A stretch of DNA of 64,000 nt from CAILZL01 sp050248275 (GTDB lineage: Bacteria; Pseudomonadota; Gammaproteobacteria; Steroidobacterales; Steroidobacteraceae), in contig JBFWSR010000010.1 of the NCBI GenBank assembly GCA_050248275.1, positions 1 through 64,000 of the forward strand, written 5' to 3'. Every line of letters starts with the position of its first letter. Position 1 is the stretch's first letter. Shown here in pieces: positions 1 through 8,459 of this stretch. The position numbers and the translations under genes are program-made. Below the pieces are notes generated by a model, which did not search any database, was not told where the DNA came from, and worked only from the letters and a program-made list of their open reading frames with translations.

Positions 1-31
1 CGAGATCGACCGCCACAGTATTAGCATGCAT
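1..31 (-). CDS. Possible IS110-family transposase, N-terminus only (cut by window edge)
   Basis: An ATG read on the minus strand from position 31 gives MHANTVAVDL before the window ends. It is preceded by AAGGAG seven bases upstream, a strong ribosome binding site. A short start leading into a (G/V)(I/V)D(L/V) strand is typical of IS110/IS1111 transposases, where the first Asp of the DEDD RuvC-like domain sits near residue 9. Only ten codons are visible, so the family call is an inference; the start itself is well supported. The non-coding stretch 32-130 would be the 5' end of such an element. Confidence 0.35.
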   Translation of the reverse strand, partial: MHANTVAVDL

Positions 32-132
32 GACAGGACTCCTTCTGGTTGACGCTGACACCCACACCACATGAGTACAGCAGGTGACATGATGCACCCA
101 CAAAACCAGGGGGAGTCCATCCCATCATTCGA

Positions 133-168
133 GAGGGGCCTCGCGCGAAAAGCCGCGCGAGGCCCCTC
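133..168. terminator. Perfect 15-bp GC-rich hairpin (terminator or IS boundary structure)
   Basis: Arms 133-147 and 154-168 are exact reverse complements around the loop AAAAGC. There is no clear T-run on either side, so it is not a textbook intrinsic terminator. It lies between the stop of the phospholipase D-like gene at 222 and the putative transposase start at 31, and may stop transcription from the right or mark the edge of an insertion. Confidence 0.45.
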
Positions 169-221
169 AACTCCACGTTACAACCTTGAACCCCGCTTCA
201 ATCAATCGCCATCCGGGCCTT

Positions 222-1376
222 TCATCTCAATCTCGCCAATAACTGATCCAGCTTGCCGTTCCACCATTCCAGCAGGCGCAGATACAGGGGACGCTGCAAC
301 CAGGTGTCGTAGTGCAGTTCTTCGCTGTCGGCAAAGTCGGGTTGCAGTTGCTGACGCACCTGCATGGCGAATCCGGCATCGTCGATTTCCTGGTTGGCGT
401 CGAGATTCCAGCGCAGGTTCCAGCGGTCGAAGTTGGTGGAGCCCAGGCTGACCCAGTCATCGCACACGGCGATCTTGGCGTGAATGAAGCGCGGCCGATA
501 TTCAAAGATGCGCACGCCATTGCGCAGCAGCCGGGCATAGTGGCGTCGCGAGGCATGACGGATGGCGGGATGATCGGTCAGTTGTCCCGGCGACAGCACG
601 CGGACATCCAGCCCACGCTTGGCAGCTTGAATAAGCAGGCGGCGCAGTTTCAATGAGGGAATGAAATACGGCGTCACCAGCCATACGTGGCGTTGACTGC
701 GTTGCAGTTGTCGATACAGTGATTGTTCGACGTGATGGGCGCGCGGACCGTCGCTGGCGCATACCCGGCCGCGCTGCGCACCGTCGTCATGCATCGAGCG
801 GCTGATGCGGGGTTGCTTGAATAGCGTCTTGCCAAAGCTGAACCAGGTCCGTTCGAACAAGAGCAGCCAGTCGTTGATGACCGGGCCGCGGATCGACAGC
901 ATGACTTCGTGCCAGGGCGGTTGATGCTGATGTTCGTAGATGAATTCATCGGTCAACCCGGTGCCGCCGACATAAGCCAGGCGCCGGTCGATCAGCAACA
1001 ACTTGCGATGGTTGCGCAACAGGTTGCTCATGCCTTTGCGCCAGCGCAGCGTATTGAAAAAAATCAATTCGATGCCCGGCGCTTGCAGCGCCTGCCGGTC
1101 GGCGGCATTCAATTCCTGCGCGCCGTAGTCGTCGAACAGCATGCGTACCTGCACGCCACGCGCCGCCGCATCCAGCAATGCCTGTCTGAACTGATTGAAC
1201 AATTTGCCGCTGCTGACCAGATACATTTCCAGTTCGATGCTGGATTGCGCCTGGGCGATGGCGGTCAACATGGCGGGAAAATATTGCCGGCCGTCGATCA
1301 GCAATTCGAACTGGTTGCCCTCACGCCAGGGAAAGCGCGGCGGCAGCAATTGACGCAGTCGGGGAGTACGCATCAT
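222..1376 (-). CDS. clsB: Cardiolipin synthase / phospholipase D-like protein (ClsB type)
   Basis: Predicted 384-residue phosphatidyltransferase with two phospholipase D (HKD) motifs: HRKLLLID at residues 123-130 (His123, Lys125, Asp130) and HAKIAVCD near residue 295, each followed by a Gly/Ser-rich stretch (YVGG; LGSTNFD). Two HKD half-sites in one chain make one active site that would condense phosphatidylglycerol or phosphatidylethanolamine into cardiolipin. There is no N-terminal membrane anchor, which fits ClsB (YbhO) better than ClsA. Its start overlaps the stop of the upstream nuclease gene by 4 bp (ATGA), so the two are probably cotranscribed. A general PLD-family phosphodiesterase cannot be excluded. 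Confidence 0.8.
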   Translation of the reverse strand: MMRTPRLRQLLPPRFPWREGNQFELLIDGRQYFPAMLTAIAQAQSSIELEMYLVSSGKLFNQFRQALLDAAARGVQVRMLFDDYGAQELNAADRQALQAPGIELIFFNTLRWRKGMSNLLRNHRKLLLIDRRLAYVGGTGLTDEFIYEHQHQPPWHEVMLSIRGPVINDWLLLFERTWFSFGKTLFKQPRISRSMHDDGAQRGRVCASDGPRAHHVEQSLYRQLQRSQRHVWLVTPYFIPSLKLRRLLIQAAKRGLDVRVLSPGQLTDHPAIRHASRRHYARLLRNGVRIFEYRPRFIHAKIAVCDDWVSLGSTNFDRWNLRWNLDANQEIDDAGFAMQVRQQLQPDFADSEELHYDTWLQRPLYLRLLEWWNGKLDQLLARLR

Positions 1377-2209
1377 TCCGATCCAAGCGTGGCGTTCAAC
1401 ACGGCGGCAATGCGCACACCGGCTCTGGCCAGTTGTTGCGGCAGGTATTGCCGGGCGTCTTGCACATAGCTTTGAGGCAACGTGATGGTTTTGTTTTGCT
1501 CGATATTGCAGGCAAAGCCCGGCAATCCGCCATAACTTTCAGTCACGGCCAGTTGATGCGTCTGTTGCGCCCAGTCGTTCAGGCTGCCTTGCTGCCATTC
1601 GTGCAATTGCGGGTGATAGCGCTGGCGCAAATCAGAGGCATAGTTACGAATGCGTTGCTTGCCGATGAGCTGCCTGAGCAATACCGTATCCATGACTTCA
1701 TGCAGTCGATAACGCTCGCCGCCGGCATACAGGCGCACATACAGATTGTTGCCGCCCCGGTCATGATTGTCGGTCATGTGCAGGGGTTGATGAATGTCGC
1801 CGAGCATGTGAATCATCAGCCGCAGTGCCAGTGCGCGTTCGTTTTTATCAGCATGCCGGTCGGCCAGCAATTGGCGAAAGCGTTCGATCTGCCGCGTGGC
1901 GCAATTGCCATCAAGGCAATAAGCCTGCTGGCGGTAACACACAGGTTGATTGTCGTAATGCCAGCGTTCGGTTTCAGGCCAGCGCTCGCTCAGCATCATG
2001 CGTTGTACGTCCATATACGTCGCGGCGGCAGCCAGCGATTCTTCACCCAACAACTGTCGTACCTGTCTGCGGGTGGCGGGAGTGAGCAGTGATTCAGCGA
2101 CGTATCCCGTAATGCGATGGCCAGTGTTGCCCCATGCCGCCGCGTTTTGGCCCCACAACGCGACCAGCAGCAGTAACAGGTGGAGCAATGAGCGGTCAGC
2201 CGGTGTCAT
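1373..2209 (-). CDS. Secreted S1/P1-type zinc nuclease
   Basis: The 278-residue product opens with a hydrophobic signal peptide (about residues 1-25) ending NAAA before WGNTGH. In S1/P1 nucleases the mature N-terminal Trp and the His five residues on bind zinc, and cleavage here would expose exactly that Trp. Further ligands are visible in DIHQPLH and the D-N-H-D-R-G-G-N segment. The family hydrolyses single-stranded DNA/RNA and 3'-nucleotides, here presumably in the periplasm for phosphate or nucleoside salvage. I chose the ATG at 2209 because it gives the more compact signal peptide; an in-frame ATG at 2227 also exists. It diverges from folE. Confidence 0.82.
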   Translation of the reverse strand: MTPADRSLLHLLLLLVALWGQNAAAWGNTGHRITGYVAESLLTPATRRQVRQLLGEESLAAAATYMDVQRMMLSERWPETERWHYDNQPVCYRQQAYCLDGNCATRQIERFRQLLADRHADKNERALALRLMIHMLGDIHQPLHMTDNHDRGGNNLYVRLYAGGERYRLHEVMDTVLLRQLIGKQRIRNYASDLRQRYHPQLHEWQQGSLNDWAQQTHQLAVTESYGGLPGFACNIEQNKTITLPQSYVQDARQYLPQQLARAGVRIAAVLNATLGSE

Positions 2210-2260
2210 GCCGGCAGCTTGCCACATGCTAAGCTGTCCGTGCAGCCATGGAGAACAGAG

Positions 2261-2899
2261 ATGCCAAAAACAGCCACGAAGAAATCAGCCGGCAAGACAG
2301 CCGCAGCCGTGCGAACACAGCATGCGGTATCGCGCGAACAGGCCGAGGAAGCGGTGCGCACCCTGTTGCGCTGGGCCGGCGACGATCCGCAGCGCGAGGG
2401 ATTGCTGGATACGCCCAAGCGGGTGGCCTCCGCCTATCGCGAGTGGTTTGGCGGCTATGCCGTCGATCCGGCGCTCTATCTGAAACGCACCTTTGAAGAG
2501 GTGGCCGGCTACGACGAGATGATCGTGTTGCGCGACATCGAGTTCGAGTCGTACTGCGAACATCACATGGCGCCCATCATCGGCCGGGTGCATGTCGGCT
2601 ATCTGCCGACGGACAAGGTGGTCGGCATCAGCAAGCTGGCGCGGGTGGTCGATGGGTACGCCAAACGTTTGCAGGTGCAGGAAAAGCTTACCGCCGAGAT
2701 TGCCCGCTGCATCAATGACGTGCTCAAGCCGCGTGGCGTGGGCGTGGTGATCGATGCCGTGCATGAGTGCATGACCACCCGCGGCGTACACAAGCGCGGC
2801 GTGTCGATGATCACCAGCAAGATGCTGGGTAGTTTTCGCGACGATGCGCGTACCCGTCAGGAGTTTCTGCGCTTCATCGGCATACAGGGAGCGAGTTAG
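2261..2899 (+). CDS. folE: GTP cyclohydrolase I
   Basis: Converts GTP to 7,8-dihydroneopterin triphosphate, the first step of tetrahydrofolate (and pterin) synthesis. The 212-residue product has the type I hallmarks: EFESYCEHHMAPIIG with the zinc-binding Cys and His residues, GISKLARVVD, and C-terminal HECMTTRGV carrying the second zinc Cys. The ATG at 2261 is preceded by GGAG seven bases upstream and begins a Lys/Ala-rich tail; an upstream in-frame ATG at 2219 lacks such a site. It stands alone on the plus strand and converges with arnD, the stop codons overlapping by a few bases at 2896-2899. Confidence 0.95.
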   Translation: MPKTATKKSAGKTAAAVRTQHAVSREQAEEAVRTLLRWAGDDPQREGLLDTPKRVASAYREWFGGYAVDPALYLKRTFEEVAGYDEMIVLRDIEFESYCEHHMAPIIGRVHVGYLPTDKVVGISKLARVVDGYAKRLQVQEKLTAEIARCINDVLKPRGVGVVIDAVHECMTTRGVHKRGVSMITSKMLGSFRDDARTRQEFLRFIGIQGAS

Positions 2900-3813
2900 C
2901 CCGGGCCCGGTTCGTACCGTTCACCCTGAATCATCAAGGTTCCCGAGCGGCCTGGCACGCTGCCGCGAACCAGGTGGTGCACTGGCAACTGTTTTAAGTT
3001 GAGTTGTGTGAATAGCTCTCGTGAGGTGGTGAGCTTATAACCCTGTGCGCGCCAGCCGAGCAGCAACTGTTCGAATACCGGCAGCAGCTTCATGCCTTCC
3101 AGTTCCGCGTGCAGCGTATATACCGGCGCATGCTCAGACGGCGTGGCCGTCAGTTGCAGTACATGATTGGCCACATTGGTTTCAGTCATGTCATCGACGC
3201 CCAGCAGTTCATCCAGTGTCGGCAGTGTGCCGGGCAGTTGCGGGCAGGGAATGACCTTGCCGTTCACATACGGCATGAAAGGCGAATGACCGCGACAGTC
3301 GGAGCTGTAATCGAAGCCCAATTTGGCGGTGAGCGCTACGGCGTGATCGTTCATCTGCCAGCCGGCCGCGCCGTGGGTCAGTGGCGGGCGATGAAAGATG
3401 TCCGCAAAGCGGCGCGCTGCTTTATACATCTCGCGTTCGGTCCATTGTGCATCGGCGTGTTCGACGCCGTCCTGCCAGCGGATGTGATCCCAGGTGTGAA
3501 TGCCGACCTCATGTCCGGCATCGCGCACCGAACGCAGCAGAGCAGCGCAGCGTTTGCCAATATCCGGCCCCGGCAACACCACACCATACATCAGTGTTTT
3601 CAAGCCATAGTGACTGACCACAGAAGTACGGCTGACCTTGCTCAGAAAGCCGGGACGAAACACCCGTTTCAGGGCGCGCCCGGTGTGATCCGGGCCCAGC
3701 GAGAACAGGAAGGTCGCGGCAATGTTGTGCTTGTCGAACAGCCGCAACAGGTTGGGTACGCCTTCGCGAGTGCCGCGATAGGTATCGACATCGATTTTGA
3801 GTGCGAGCTTCAT
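2896..3813 (-). CDS. arnD: 4-deoxy-4-formamido-L-arabinose-phosphoundecaprenol deformylase ArnD
   Basis: Removes the formyl group from undecaprenyl-phosphate-Ara4FN so that L-Ara4N can be flipped and attached to lipid A, giving resistance to polymyxin and cationic peptides. The 305-residue protein is a NodB-fold polysaccharide deacetylase: KIDVDTY near residue 7 supplies the catalytic and metal Asp, and HTWDH at 106-110 supplies the two metal His. Length and the RGTREGVPNLL segment match ArnD rather than chitin deacetylases. It is the last gene of the arn operon, separated from the upstream gene by 82 bp filled with a palindromic repeat. Confidence 0.92.
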   Translation of the reverse strand: MKLALKIDVDTYRGTREGVPNLLRLFDKHNIAATFLFSLGPDHTGRALKRVFRPGFLSKVSRTSVVSHYGLKTLMYGVVLPGPDIGKRCAALLRSVRDAGHEVGIHTWDHIRWQDGVEHADAQWTEREMYKAARRFADIFHRPPLTHGAAGWQMNDHAVALTAKLGFDYSSDCRGHSPFMPYVNGKVIPCPQLPGTLPTLDELLGVDDMTETNVANHVLQLTATPSEHAPVYTLHAELEGMKLLPVFEQLLLGWRAQGYKLTTSRELFTQLNLKQLPVHHLVRGSVPGRSGTLMIQGERYEPGPG

Positions 3814-3823
3814 GATATGGCTC

Positions 3824-3884
3824 GGGCGCGATGAATCGCGCCCCTACGGAACATGTATGCAGGGGCGCAATTCATTGCGCCCTG
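3824..3884. repeat. Paired palindromic intergenic repeat inside the arn operon
   Basis: Two related inverted repeats sit side by side: arms 3824-3832/3835-3843 (GGGCGCGAT with ATCGCGCCC) and arms 3863-3871/3874-3882 (GGGCGCAAT with ATTGCGCCC). The first, extended through CCTAC to 3847, recurs identically at 42126-42149. This is the pattern of a dispersed REP-like element. It fills nearly the whole gap between arnA(decarboxylase) and arnD and could affect mRNA stability there. Confidence 0.75.
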
Positions 3885-3895
3885 TAATTAACCTT

Positions 3896-4939
3896 TCAAT
3901 CCATCAATGCCTGCGCATCGCGCACATGGCTGCGGTACGACTCGAAAATGCGCTGCAGCGCATCCTGCATGGTGACGCGCGGCTGCCAGTTCAGATCCTT
4001 GCAGGTGTTGTCGATCTTGGGCACGCGGTTCTGCACATCCTGGTATCCCTTGCCGTAATAATCCCCGGACGTCACGTCGATCAGCTTCACTTTCCTGGCG
4101 GACTCGGCGTACTCGGGATACTTCGCGGCCAGCGCCAGCATGTCGGTGGCCAGTTCGCGTACCGAGAAATTGTTGGCGGGGTTGCCGATGTTGTAGATCT
4201 TGCCGGTGGCAACGCCATTCTTGTTTTCAATGATGGCCATGAGCGCATCAATGCCGTCCTCAATGTGAGTGAAGGAGCGCTTCTGTTGACCGCCATCGAC
4301 CAGCTTGATCGTTTCGCCACGCACGATGTGCCCCAGGAATTGCGTCAGCACGCGTGAGCTGCCTTCCTTGGTGGTGTTGATGGAGTCCAGTCCGGAACCG
4401 ATCCAGTTGAACGGCCGGAACAGGGTGTAATCGAAACCGCGTTCCTGGCCATAGGCATGGATGACGCGATCCATCATCTGTTTGGCGCAGGCATAGATCC
4501 AGCGCGGCTTGTTGATCGGTCCATACACCACGTTGGAGGTTTCGGGATCGAAGGCTTCATCGGTGCACATGCCATACACTTCGGAGGTGGACGGGAAAAT
4601 CAGGCGCTTCTTGTATTCCACCGCGGCGCGGATGATGGGCAGGTTGGCTTCAAAGTCCAGTTCGAACACGCGCAGCGGTTCGCGCACATAGGTGGCCGGC
4701 GTGGCGATGGCCACCAGCGGCAGGATCACATCGCATTTCTTGATGTGATAGGTGATCCATTCGCGATTGATGGTGATGTCGCCTTCAAAGAAATGAAAGC
4801 GCTTGTCGCCCATCAGATCTGCAATACGGTCCGAGTTCATGTCCATGCCGTAGACATGCCAGTCGGTGGTGCGCAGGATGCGATTGGCCAGATGATGACC
4901 GATGAAACCGTTGACGCCGATGATGAGTACTTTTTTCAT
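3896..4939 (-). CDS. arnA: UDP-glucuronic acid oxidative decarboxylase (stand-alone ArnA C-terminal domain)
   Basis: Oxidises and decarboxylates UDP-glucuronate to UDP-4-keto-arabinose, the first committed step of L-Ara4N synthesis. The product, 347 residues from the ATG at 4939, is a short-chain dehydrogenase/epimerase: NAD motif GVNGFIG at residues 8-14, the catalytic Ser-Glu in PSTSEVYG, and YACAK with the catalytic Tyr and Lys. In Escherichia and Salmonella this is the C-terminal half of a roughly 660-residue bifunctional ArnA; here it is its own gene, with the formyltransferase immediately upstream. The longer reading from 4993 adds residues absent from the family. Confidence 0.9.
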   Translation of the reverse strand: MKKVLIIGVNGFIGHHLANRILRTTDWHVYGMDMNSDRIADLMGDKRFHFFEGDITINREWITYHIKKCDVILPLVAIATPATYVREPLRVFELDFEANLPIIRAAVEYKKRLIFPSTSEVYGMCTDEAFDPETSNVVYGPINKPRWIYACAKQMMDRVIHAYGQERGFDYTLFRPFNWIGSGLDSINTTKEGSSRVLTQFLGHIVRGETIKLVDGGQQKRSFTHIEDGIDALMAIIENKNGVATGKIYNIGNPANNFSVRELATDMLALAAKYPEYAESARKVKLIDVTSGDYYGKGYQDVQNRVPKIDNTCKDLNWQPRVTMQDALQRIFESYRSHVRDAQALMD

Positions 4940-5012
4940 AGCTATGCCACTGGCAGGAGTGAGTGAAGATAAAACAGTGATGGGTTGGAGCAACGATTGC
5001 TTGATTGGTTTC

Positions 5013-5942
5013 TTAAGATGCTGACAAATCGATCGGCGCCTTGCCGAAAGCGCTGGTCCATGTGAATTCGTTCAATGGCTGGCCTTCGTGTTCCGCTGCG
5101 ATGATTTCCAGCACCGAACCGTCGTGCAGGTCGGCGCGCAGGCAATGATTTTCCCAGTATAGACAAGGGCCGGGATGACGCGCACGCTGGGTTGTCAGCA
5201 CGCGGCTGCGCAGTATCCGCAATGTCCTGTTCTGTACCACCGTGAAAGCGCCGGGATACGGCGGCGCGACCGCACGAATCAGGTTGTGAATCTGTGGTGC
5301 GCTGTGCTGCCAGTTGATGCGACCATCTTCCGGTTTGCGGCCGCCGAAGTACGAGCCGGTTGACAGATCCTGGGCATGCAGTTGCACCGAGCCATCCAGA
5401 ATGCTGGGCAACACCTTGTACAAGGCCATCTCCGCCGCCACGGTGACTTTCTGAAATACATCGAACGCCGTGTCATCGGGCAGGATGGGGACGGCCTGTT
5501 GCGCGGCAATGGCGCCCGCGTCGGGCTTGGCGACCATTTGATGCAGGGTCGCGCCGGTTTCCCGTTCGCCATTGAGCACCGCCCAGTTCACCGGCACCCG
5601 GCCGCGATACCTGGGCAGCAACGAGCCGTGCATGTTGTAGGCGCTCTGTCTGGCACAGGCCAGCAACTCGGGCTTGAGCATGTGCCGATAATAAAACGAG
5701 AAGATGAAATCCGGTTGCAATGCCTTGAGCTGCGACAGCCATTCACTGCTGTTGGGGTCCCTGGGCGTGGCGCAGCGCAGGCGATTGCGTGCGGCAAGCG
5801 CGGCCACGCTGTCAAACCAGATCTGTTCCTTCGGATCGTCTTCGTGGGTCAATACCAGTTGCACGTCCACGCCATGCGCCAGCAGCACCGACAGACAGCG
5901 CACGCCGACATTGTGATAGGCAAAGACGACGGCCGTGCTCAT
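5013..5942 (-). CDS. arnA: UDP-L-Ara4N formyltransferase (stand-alone ArnA N-terminal domain)
   Basis: Transfers a formyl group from 10-formyltetrahydrofolate to UDP-L-Ara4N. The 309-residue protein has the formyltransferase catalytic triad almost exactly where it lies in ArnA: Asn103 and His105 in NMHGSLLPRYRG, and Asp141 in KPDAGAI. The C-terminal part is the OB-like Formyl_trans_C region. It overlaps arnC by 4 bp upstream and is followed after about 70 bp by the separate decarboxylase gene. folE on the opposite strand makes a folate precursor, but I see no operon link. Confidence 0.9.
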   Translation of the reverse strand: MSTAVVFAYHNVGVRCLSVLLAHGVDVQLVLTHEDDPKEQIWFDSVAALAARNRLRCATPRDPNSSEWLSQLKALQPDFIFSFYYRHMLKPELLACARQSAYNMHGSLLPRYRGRVPVNWAVLNGERETGATLHQMVAKPDAGAIAAQQAVPILPDDTAFDVFQKVTVAAEMALYKVLPSILDGSVQLHAQDLSTGSYFGGRKPEDGRINWQHSAPQIHNLIRAVAPPYPGAFTVVQNRTLRILRSRVLTTQRARHPGPCLYWENHCLRADLHDGSVLEIIAAEHEGQPLNEFTWTSAFGKAPIDLSAS

Positions 5943-6901
5943 GGTTGTTCGGACTCCGTTCTTTCCAGCACGGCTTGCACCATGTAACGCGGTCGCGATT
6001 GCACCTGCTGATAAATGCGGCCGACATATTCGCCCAGCAGTCCCAGACCGAACAGGGCGATGCCCAGCAGGAAAAACACGATGCCGAACAGGGTGAACAC
6101 GCCCTCGGCTTCCGAGCCGACGATCAGACGCCGCACGACCAGCACGACGACGAAGAATGCCGCCAGGCCGGACGTCGTCATGCCCAGGAGGGTGAAGAAT
6201 TGCAGCGGCGCACGCGAGTAGCCGGTCATCAGGTCGAAATTCAGACGCATCAGGGAAGACAGTGAATACTTGGATTCACCGGCAGCGCGTTCTTCATGCG
6301 CCACTTCCACATCGGTAGGCCGGCGTGCATACAGGAAGGCCAGCGCGGGAATGAACAGATTCACTTCCTGCGAGTGATTGATGGCATCGACAATGGATCG
6401 ACTGTACGCACGCAACATGCAGCCCTGATCGCGCATGCGAATGCGCGTGGTGCGTTCGCGCAGGCGGTTCAAAAAACGCGAGGCGTATCTGCGAAACGCC
6501 GAGTCGCTGCGTTCCTTGCGATAACCGCCGACATAGTCGTAACCCTCGTTCATCCTGGCCAGCAGTTTGGCGATTTCTTCCGGCGGATTCTGCAGGTCGG
6601 CATCCAGCGTTACGATGATTTGGCCACGTGTGCGCTCAAAGCCGGCCTTGATGGCCATGTGCTGTCCGGCATTCACCGCCAGCAGCACGATGCGCGTGAC
6701 GTCAGGTCGCTGGGTAAACTGTTCGCGCAGCATGGAGGGTGAACGGTCGCGGCTGCCATCGTCCACCAGAATGAGTTCGTAGCGCAGTTGCAGATCGGCG
6801 CTGAGCCGGTCGAGCGCCGGATACAGGCGCGCGAACAGGGCGGCCAGTCCCGCTTCTTCGTTATAGATCGGAATGACAACGGACAGATCGACGTTGCTCA
6901 T
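5939..6901 (-). CDS. arnC: Undecaprenyl-phosphate Ara4FN transferase ArnC
   Basis: Transfers formylated aminoarabinose from UDP to undecaprenyl phosphate on the cytoplasmic face. The 320-residue protein is a GT2 enzyme of the DPM1/GtrB type: VVIPIYNEE at the start, LVDDGSRDRS, then TLDADLQNPPEE with the DXD metal site, and two C-terminal membrane helices (about residues 232-260 and 268-295). It overlaps arnB and the formyltransferase by 4 bp on either side, showing tight translational coupling. Confidence 0.92.
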   Translation of the reverse strand: MSNVDLSVVIPIYNEEAGLAALFARLYPALDRLSADLQLRYELILVDDGSRDRSPSMLREQFTQRPDVTRIVLLAVNAGQHMAIKAGFERTRGQIIVTLDADLQNPPEEIAKLLARMNEGYDYVGGYRKERSDSAFRRYASRFLNRLRERTTRIRMRDQGCMLRAYSRSIVDAINHSQEVNLFIPALAFLYARRPTDVEVAHEERAAGESKYSLSSLMRLNFDLMTGYSRAPLQFFTLLGMTTSGLAAFFVVVLVVRRLIVGSEAEGVFTLFGIVFFLLGIALFGLGLLGEYVGRIYQQVQSRPRYMVQAVLERTESEQP

Positions 6902-8058
6902 GATGCCTGCTTGAGATGGGAACGAAGACTGGCGCCGAGTGCATCTACGACCCGCGCGACATCGTCGTGCGTCATGCCGGGGAACAACGGCAGGGTCAGG
7001 ATGTTGCGGCCAATGTATTCAGCCTGCGGGAAGTCGCCGTCCTTGAAACCCAGCCGCCGATACAGTGCAAACAAGTGAATGGGGGGGTAATGCACACCGG
7101 TGCCGATGCCCTGGGCATCGAGCTCGGCCATGATGGCGGCGCGTTTGACTGTCAGCCGCGCTTCGGGCAACACCACCTGGAACATATGCCAATTGCTGTG
7201 CGTGAAATCGGCAGGTGGCAAGCCCAGGCCGAGATCGGCCAGTGCGCCAAACGCCGCAAAATACTGGCGCGCCAGCGCGCGGCGTTGTTCGGTGAATTCC
7301 TGCAAATGCGGCAGCTGGCCGAGGCCCACCCGCGCGGCGACATCGGTTAGATTGAACTTGCCGCCGGCCAGTTCGACTTCCATGCCGTCGTAGCCGGAAC
7401 GCATCACGCCCTGCAGACGATATTGTTCCGCCAGTCTGGCTTCCTGTTCGTTGTTCAACACCAGACAGCCGCCTTCGATGGTGGTGATGTTCTTGTTGGC
7501 GTGAAAGCTGAACGACACGAAATCGCCGGTGGCGCCGATGCATTGATTTCGCCAGTTGCTGCCAAACGATTGCGCGGCGTCTTCGATCACCCGCAACTGA
7601 TGCTGGCGGGCAATGGCATACAGCCGGTCACGATCCACCGGCAGGCCAGCCAGGTCCACCGGAATGAGGGCGCGGGTGGCCGGTGTGATGGCGGCTTCAA
7701 TGCGGTTCAGGTCGATGTTGCGGGTTACCGGATCGATATCGACGAATACCGGCGTGGCGCTTACTTCCAGAATCACATTGCTGGTGGATACCCAGGACAG
7801 CGGCGTGGTGATGACTTCATCGCCCGGGCCGATGCCGGCAATGCGCAGTGCAATCTCCATGGTGCAGGTGCCGGAGTTGAAGGCGCGCACCGGGCGGCCG
7901 CCACAGTATTGCGATAGCCGGGCTTCGAATTCCTTCACCTTCGGACCGGAGGTGATCCAGCCTGAACGCAGCACCTCCACCACGCCGGCAATGGTGGCCT
8001 CGTCGAGGTTGGGACGCGTCATGGGCAGGCGCACAGGTGTCTTGTCACTTACGCTCAT
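6898..8058 (-). CDS. arnB: UDP-4-amino-4-deoxy-L-arabinose--oxoglutarate aminotransferase ArnB
   Basis: PLP enzyme of the DegT/DnrJ/EryC1 family that aminates UDP-4-ketopentose using glutamate. The product is 386 residues from the ATG at 8058 (MSVSDKTPVRLP). Visible signatures are LRSGWITSGPKVKEFE near the start, EDAAQSFGS, and SFHANKNITTIEGG with the Schiff-base Lys. An open frame continues another 88 codons upstream, but that part overlaps arnE antiparallel in sense to any known domain and has no homology, so I reject it. Confidence 0.93.
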   Translation of the reverse strand: MSVSDKTPVRLPMTRPNLDEATIAGVVEVLRSGWITSGPKVKEFEARLSQYCGGRPVRAFNSGTCTMEIALRIAGIGPGDEVITTPLSWVSTSNVILEVSATPVFVDIDPVTRNIDLNRIEAAITPATRALIPVDLAGLPVDRDRLYAIARQHQLRVIEDAAQSFGSNWRNQCIGATGDFVSFSFHANKNITTIEGGCLVLNNEQEARLAEQYRLQGVMRSGYDGMEVELAGGKFNLTDVAARVGLGQLPHLQEFTEQRRALARQYFAAFGALADLGLGLPPADFTHSNWHMFQVVLPEARLTVKRAAIMAELDAQGIGTGVHYPPIHLFALYRRLGFKDGDFPQAEYIGRNILTLPLFPGMTHDDVARVVDALGASLRSHLKQAS

Positions 8059-8069
8059 GATGGATGCAG

Positions 8070-8441
8070 TCAGGTCCGGGTGATCAGTACGACGCCGACG
8101 ATGATCACCGCAATGCCGGCGATGCGGGTCGGAGTCAGCGCTTCGGCAAACAGATACCAGGCGGCCACGGCATTGACGATGTAACCGATCGACAGCATGG
8201 GATAGGCAATGCTGACCGGCGTGCGCGACAGTGCGCCGATCCACACCACCACGCTGATGGCATAACAGGCCAGTCCCGCCAGGATGTGCGGCTCGAATAT
8301 CAGTTTCGGCGTCACGGTCCACAGACCGTTGCCGGAAAACTCGATGTGACCGATGGCATTGGTGCCTGCTTTTAGCAGCAGTTGGGCACAGGCGTTCAGC
8401 AACACGCCGGTGAGAATCAGGGCGAAGGCAACAGCGGTCAT
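8070..8441 (-). CDS. SMR/EamA-type four-helix transporter, ArnE-like flippase subunit
   Basis: A 123-residue, four-helix membrane protein of the small multidrug resistance/EamA type: helices about 3-22, 50-68, 72-92 and 100-120, with the ALSRTPVSIAYPMLSIGYIV segment typical of DMT transporters. In enterobacteria ArnE and ArnF together are proposed to flip undecaprenyl-phosphate-L-Ara4N across the inner membrane. Here a single small gene lies between arnT and arnB, so either it works as a homodimer or a partner lies elsewhere. The assignment rests mainly on operon position plus fold. Confidence 0.75.
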   Translation of the reverse strand: MTAVAFALILTGVLLNACAQLLLKAGTNAIGHIEFSGNGLWTVTPKLIFEPHILAGLACYAISVVVWIGALSRTPVSIAYPMLSIGYIVNAVAAWYLFAEALTPTRIAGIAVIIVGVVLITRT

Positions 8442-8459
8442 GTGGTTTTTAAAGCGGAC

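Noticed and set aside
8059..8322. Open frame extending arnB by 88 codons upstream
   Set aside because: It overlaps arnE, has no similarity to aminotransferases and precedes a good family-matching start at 8058.
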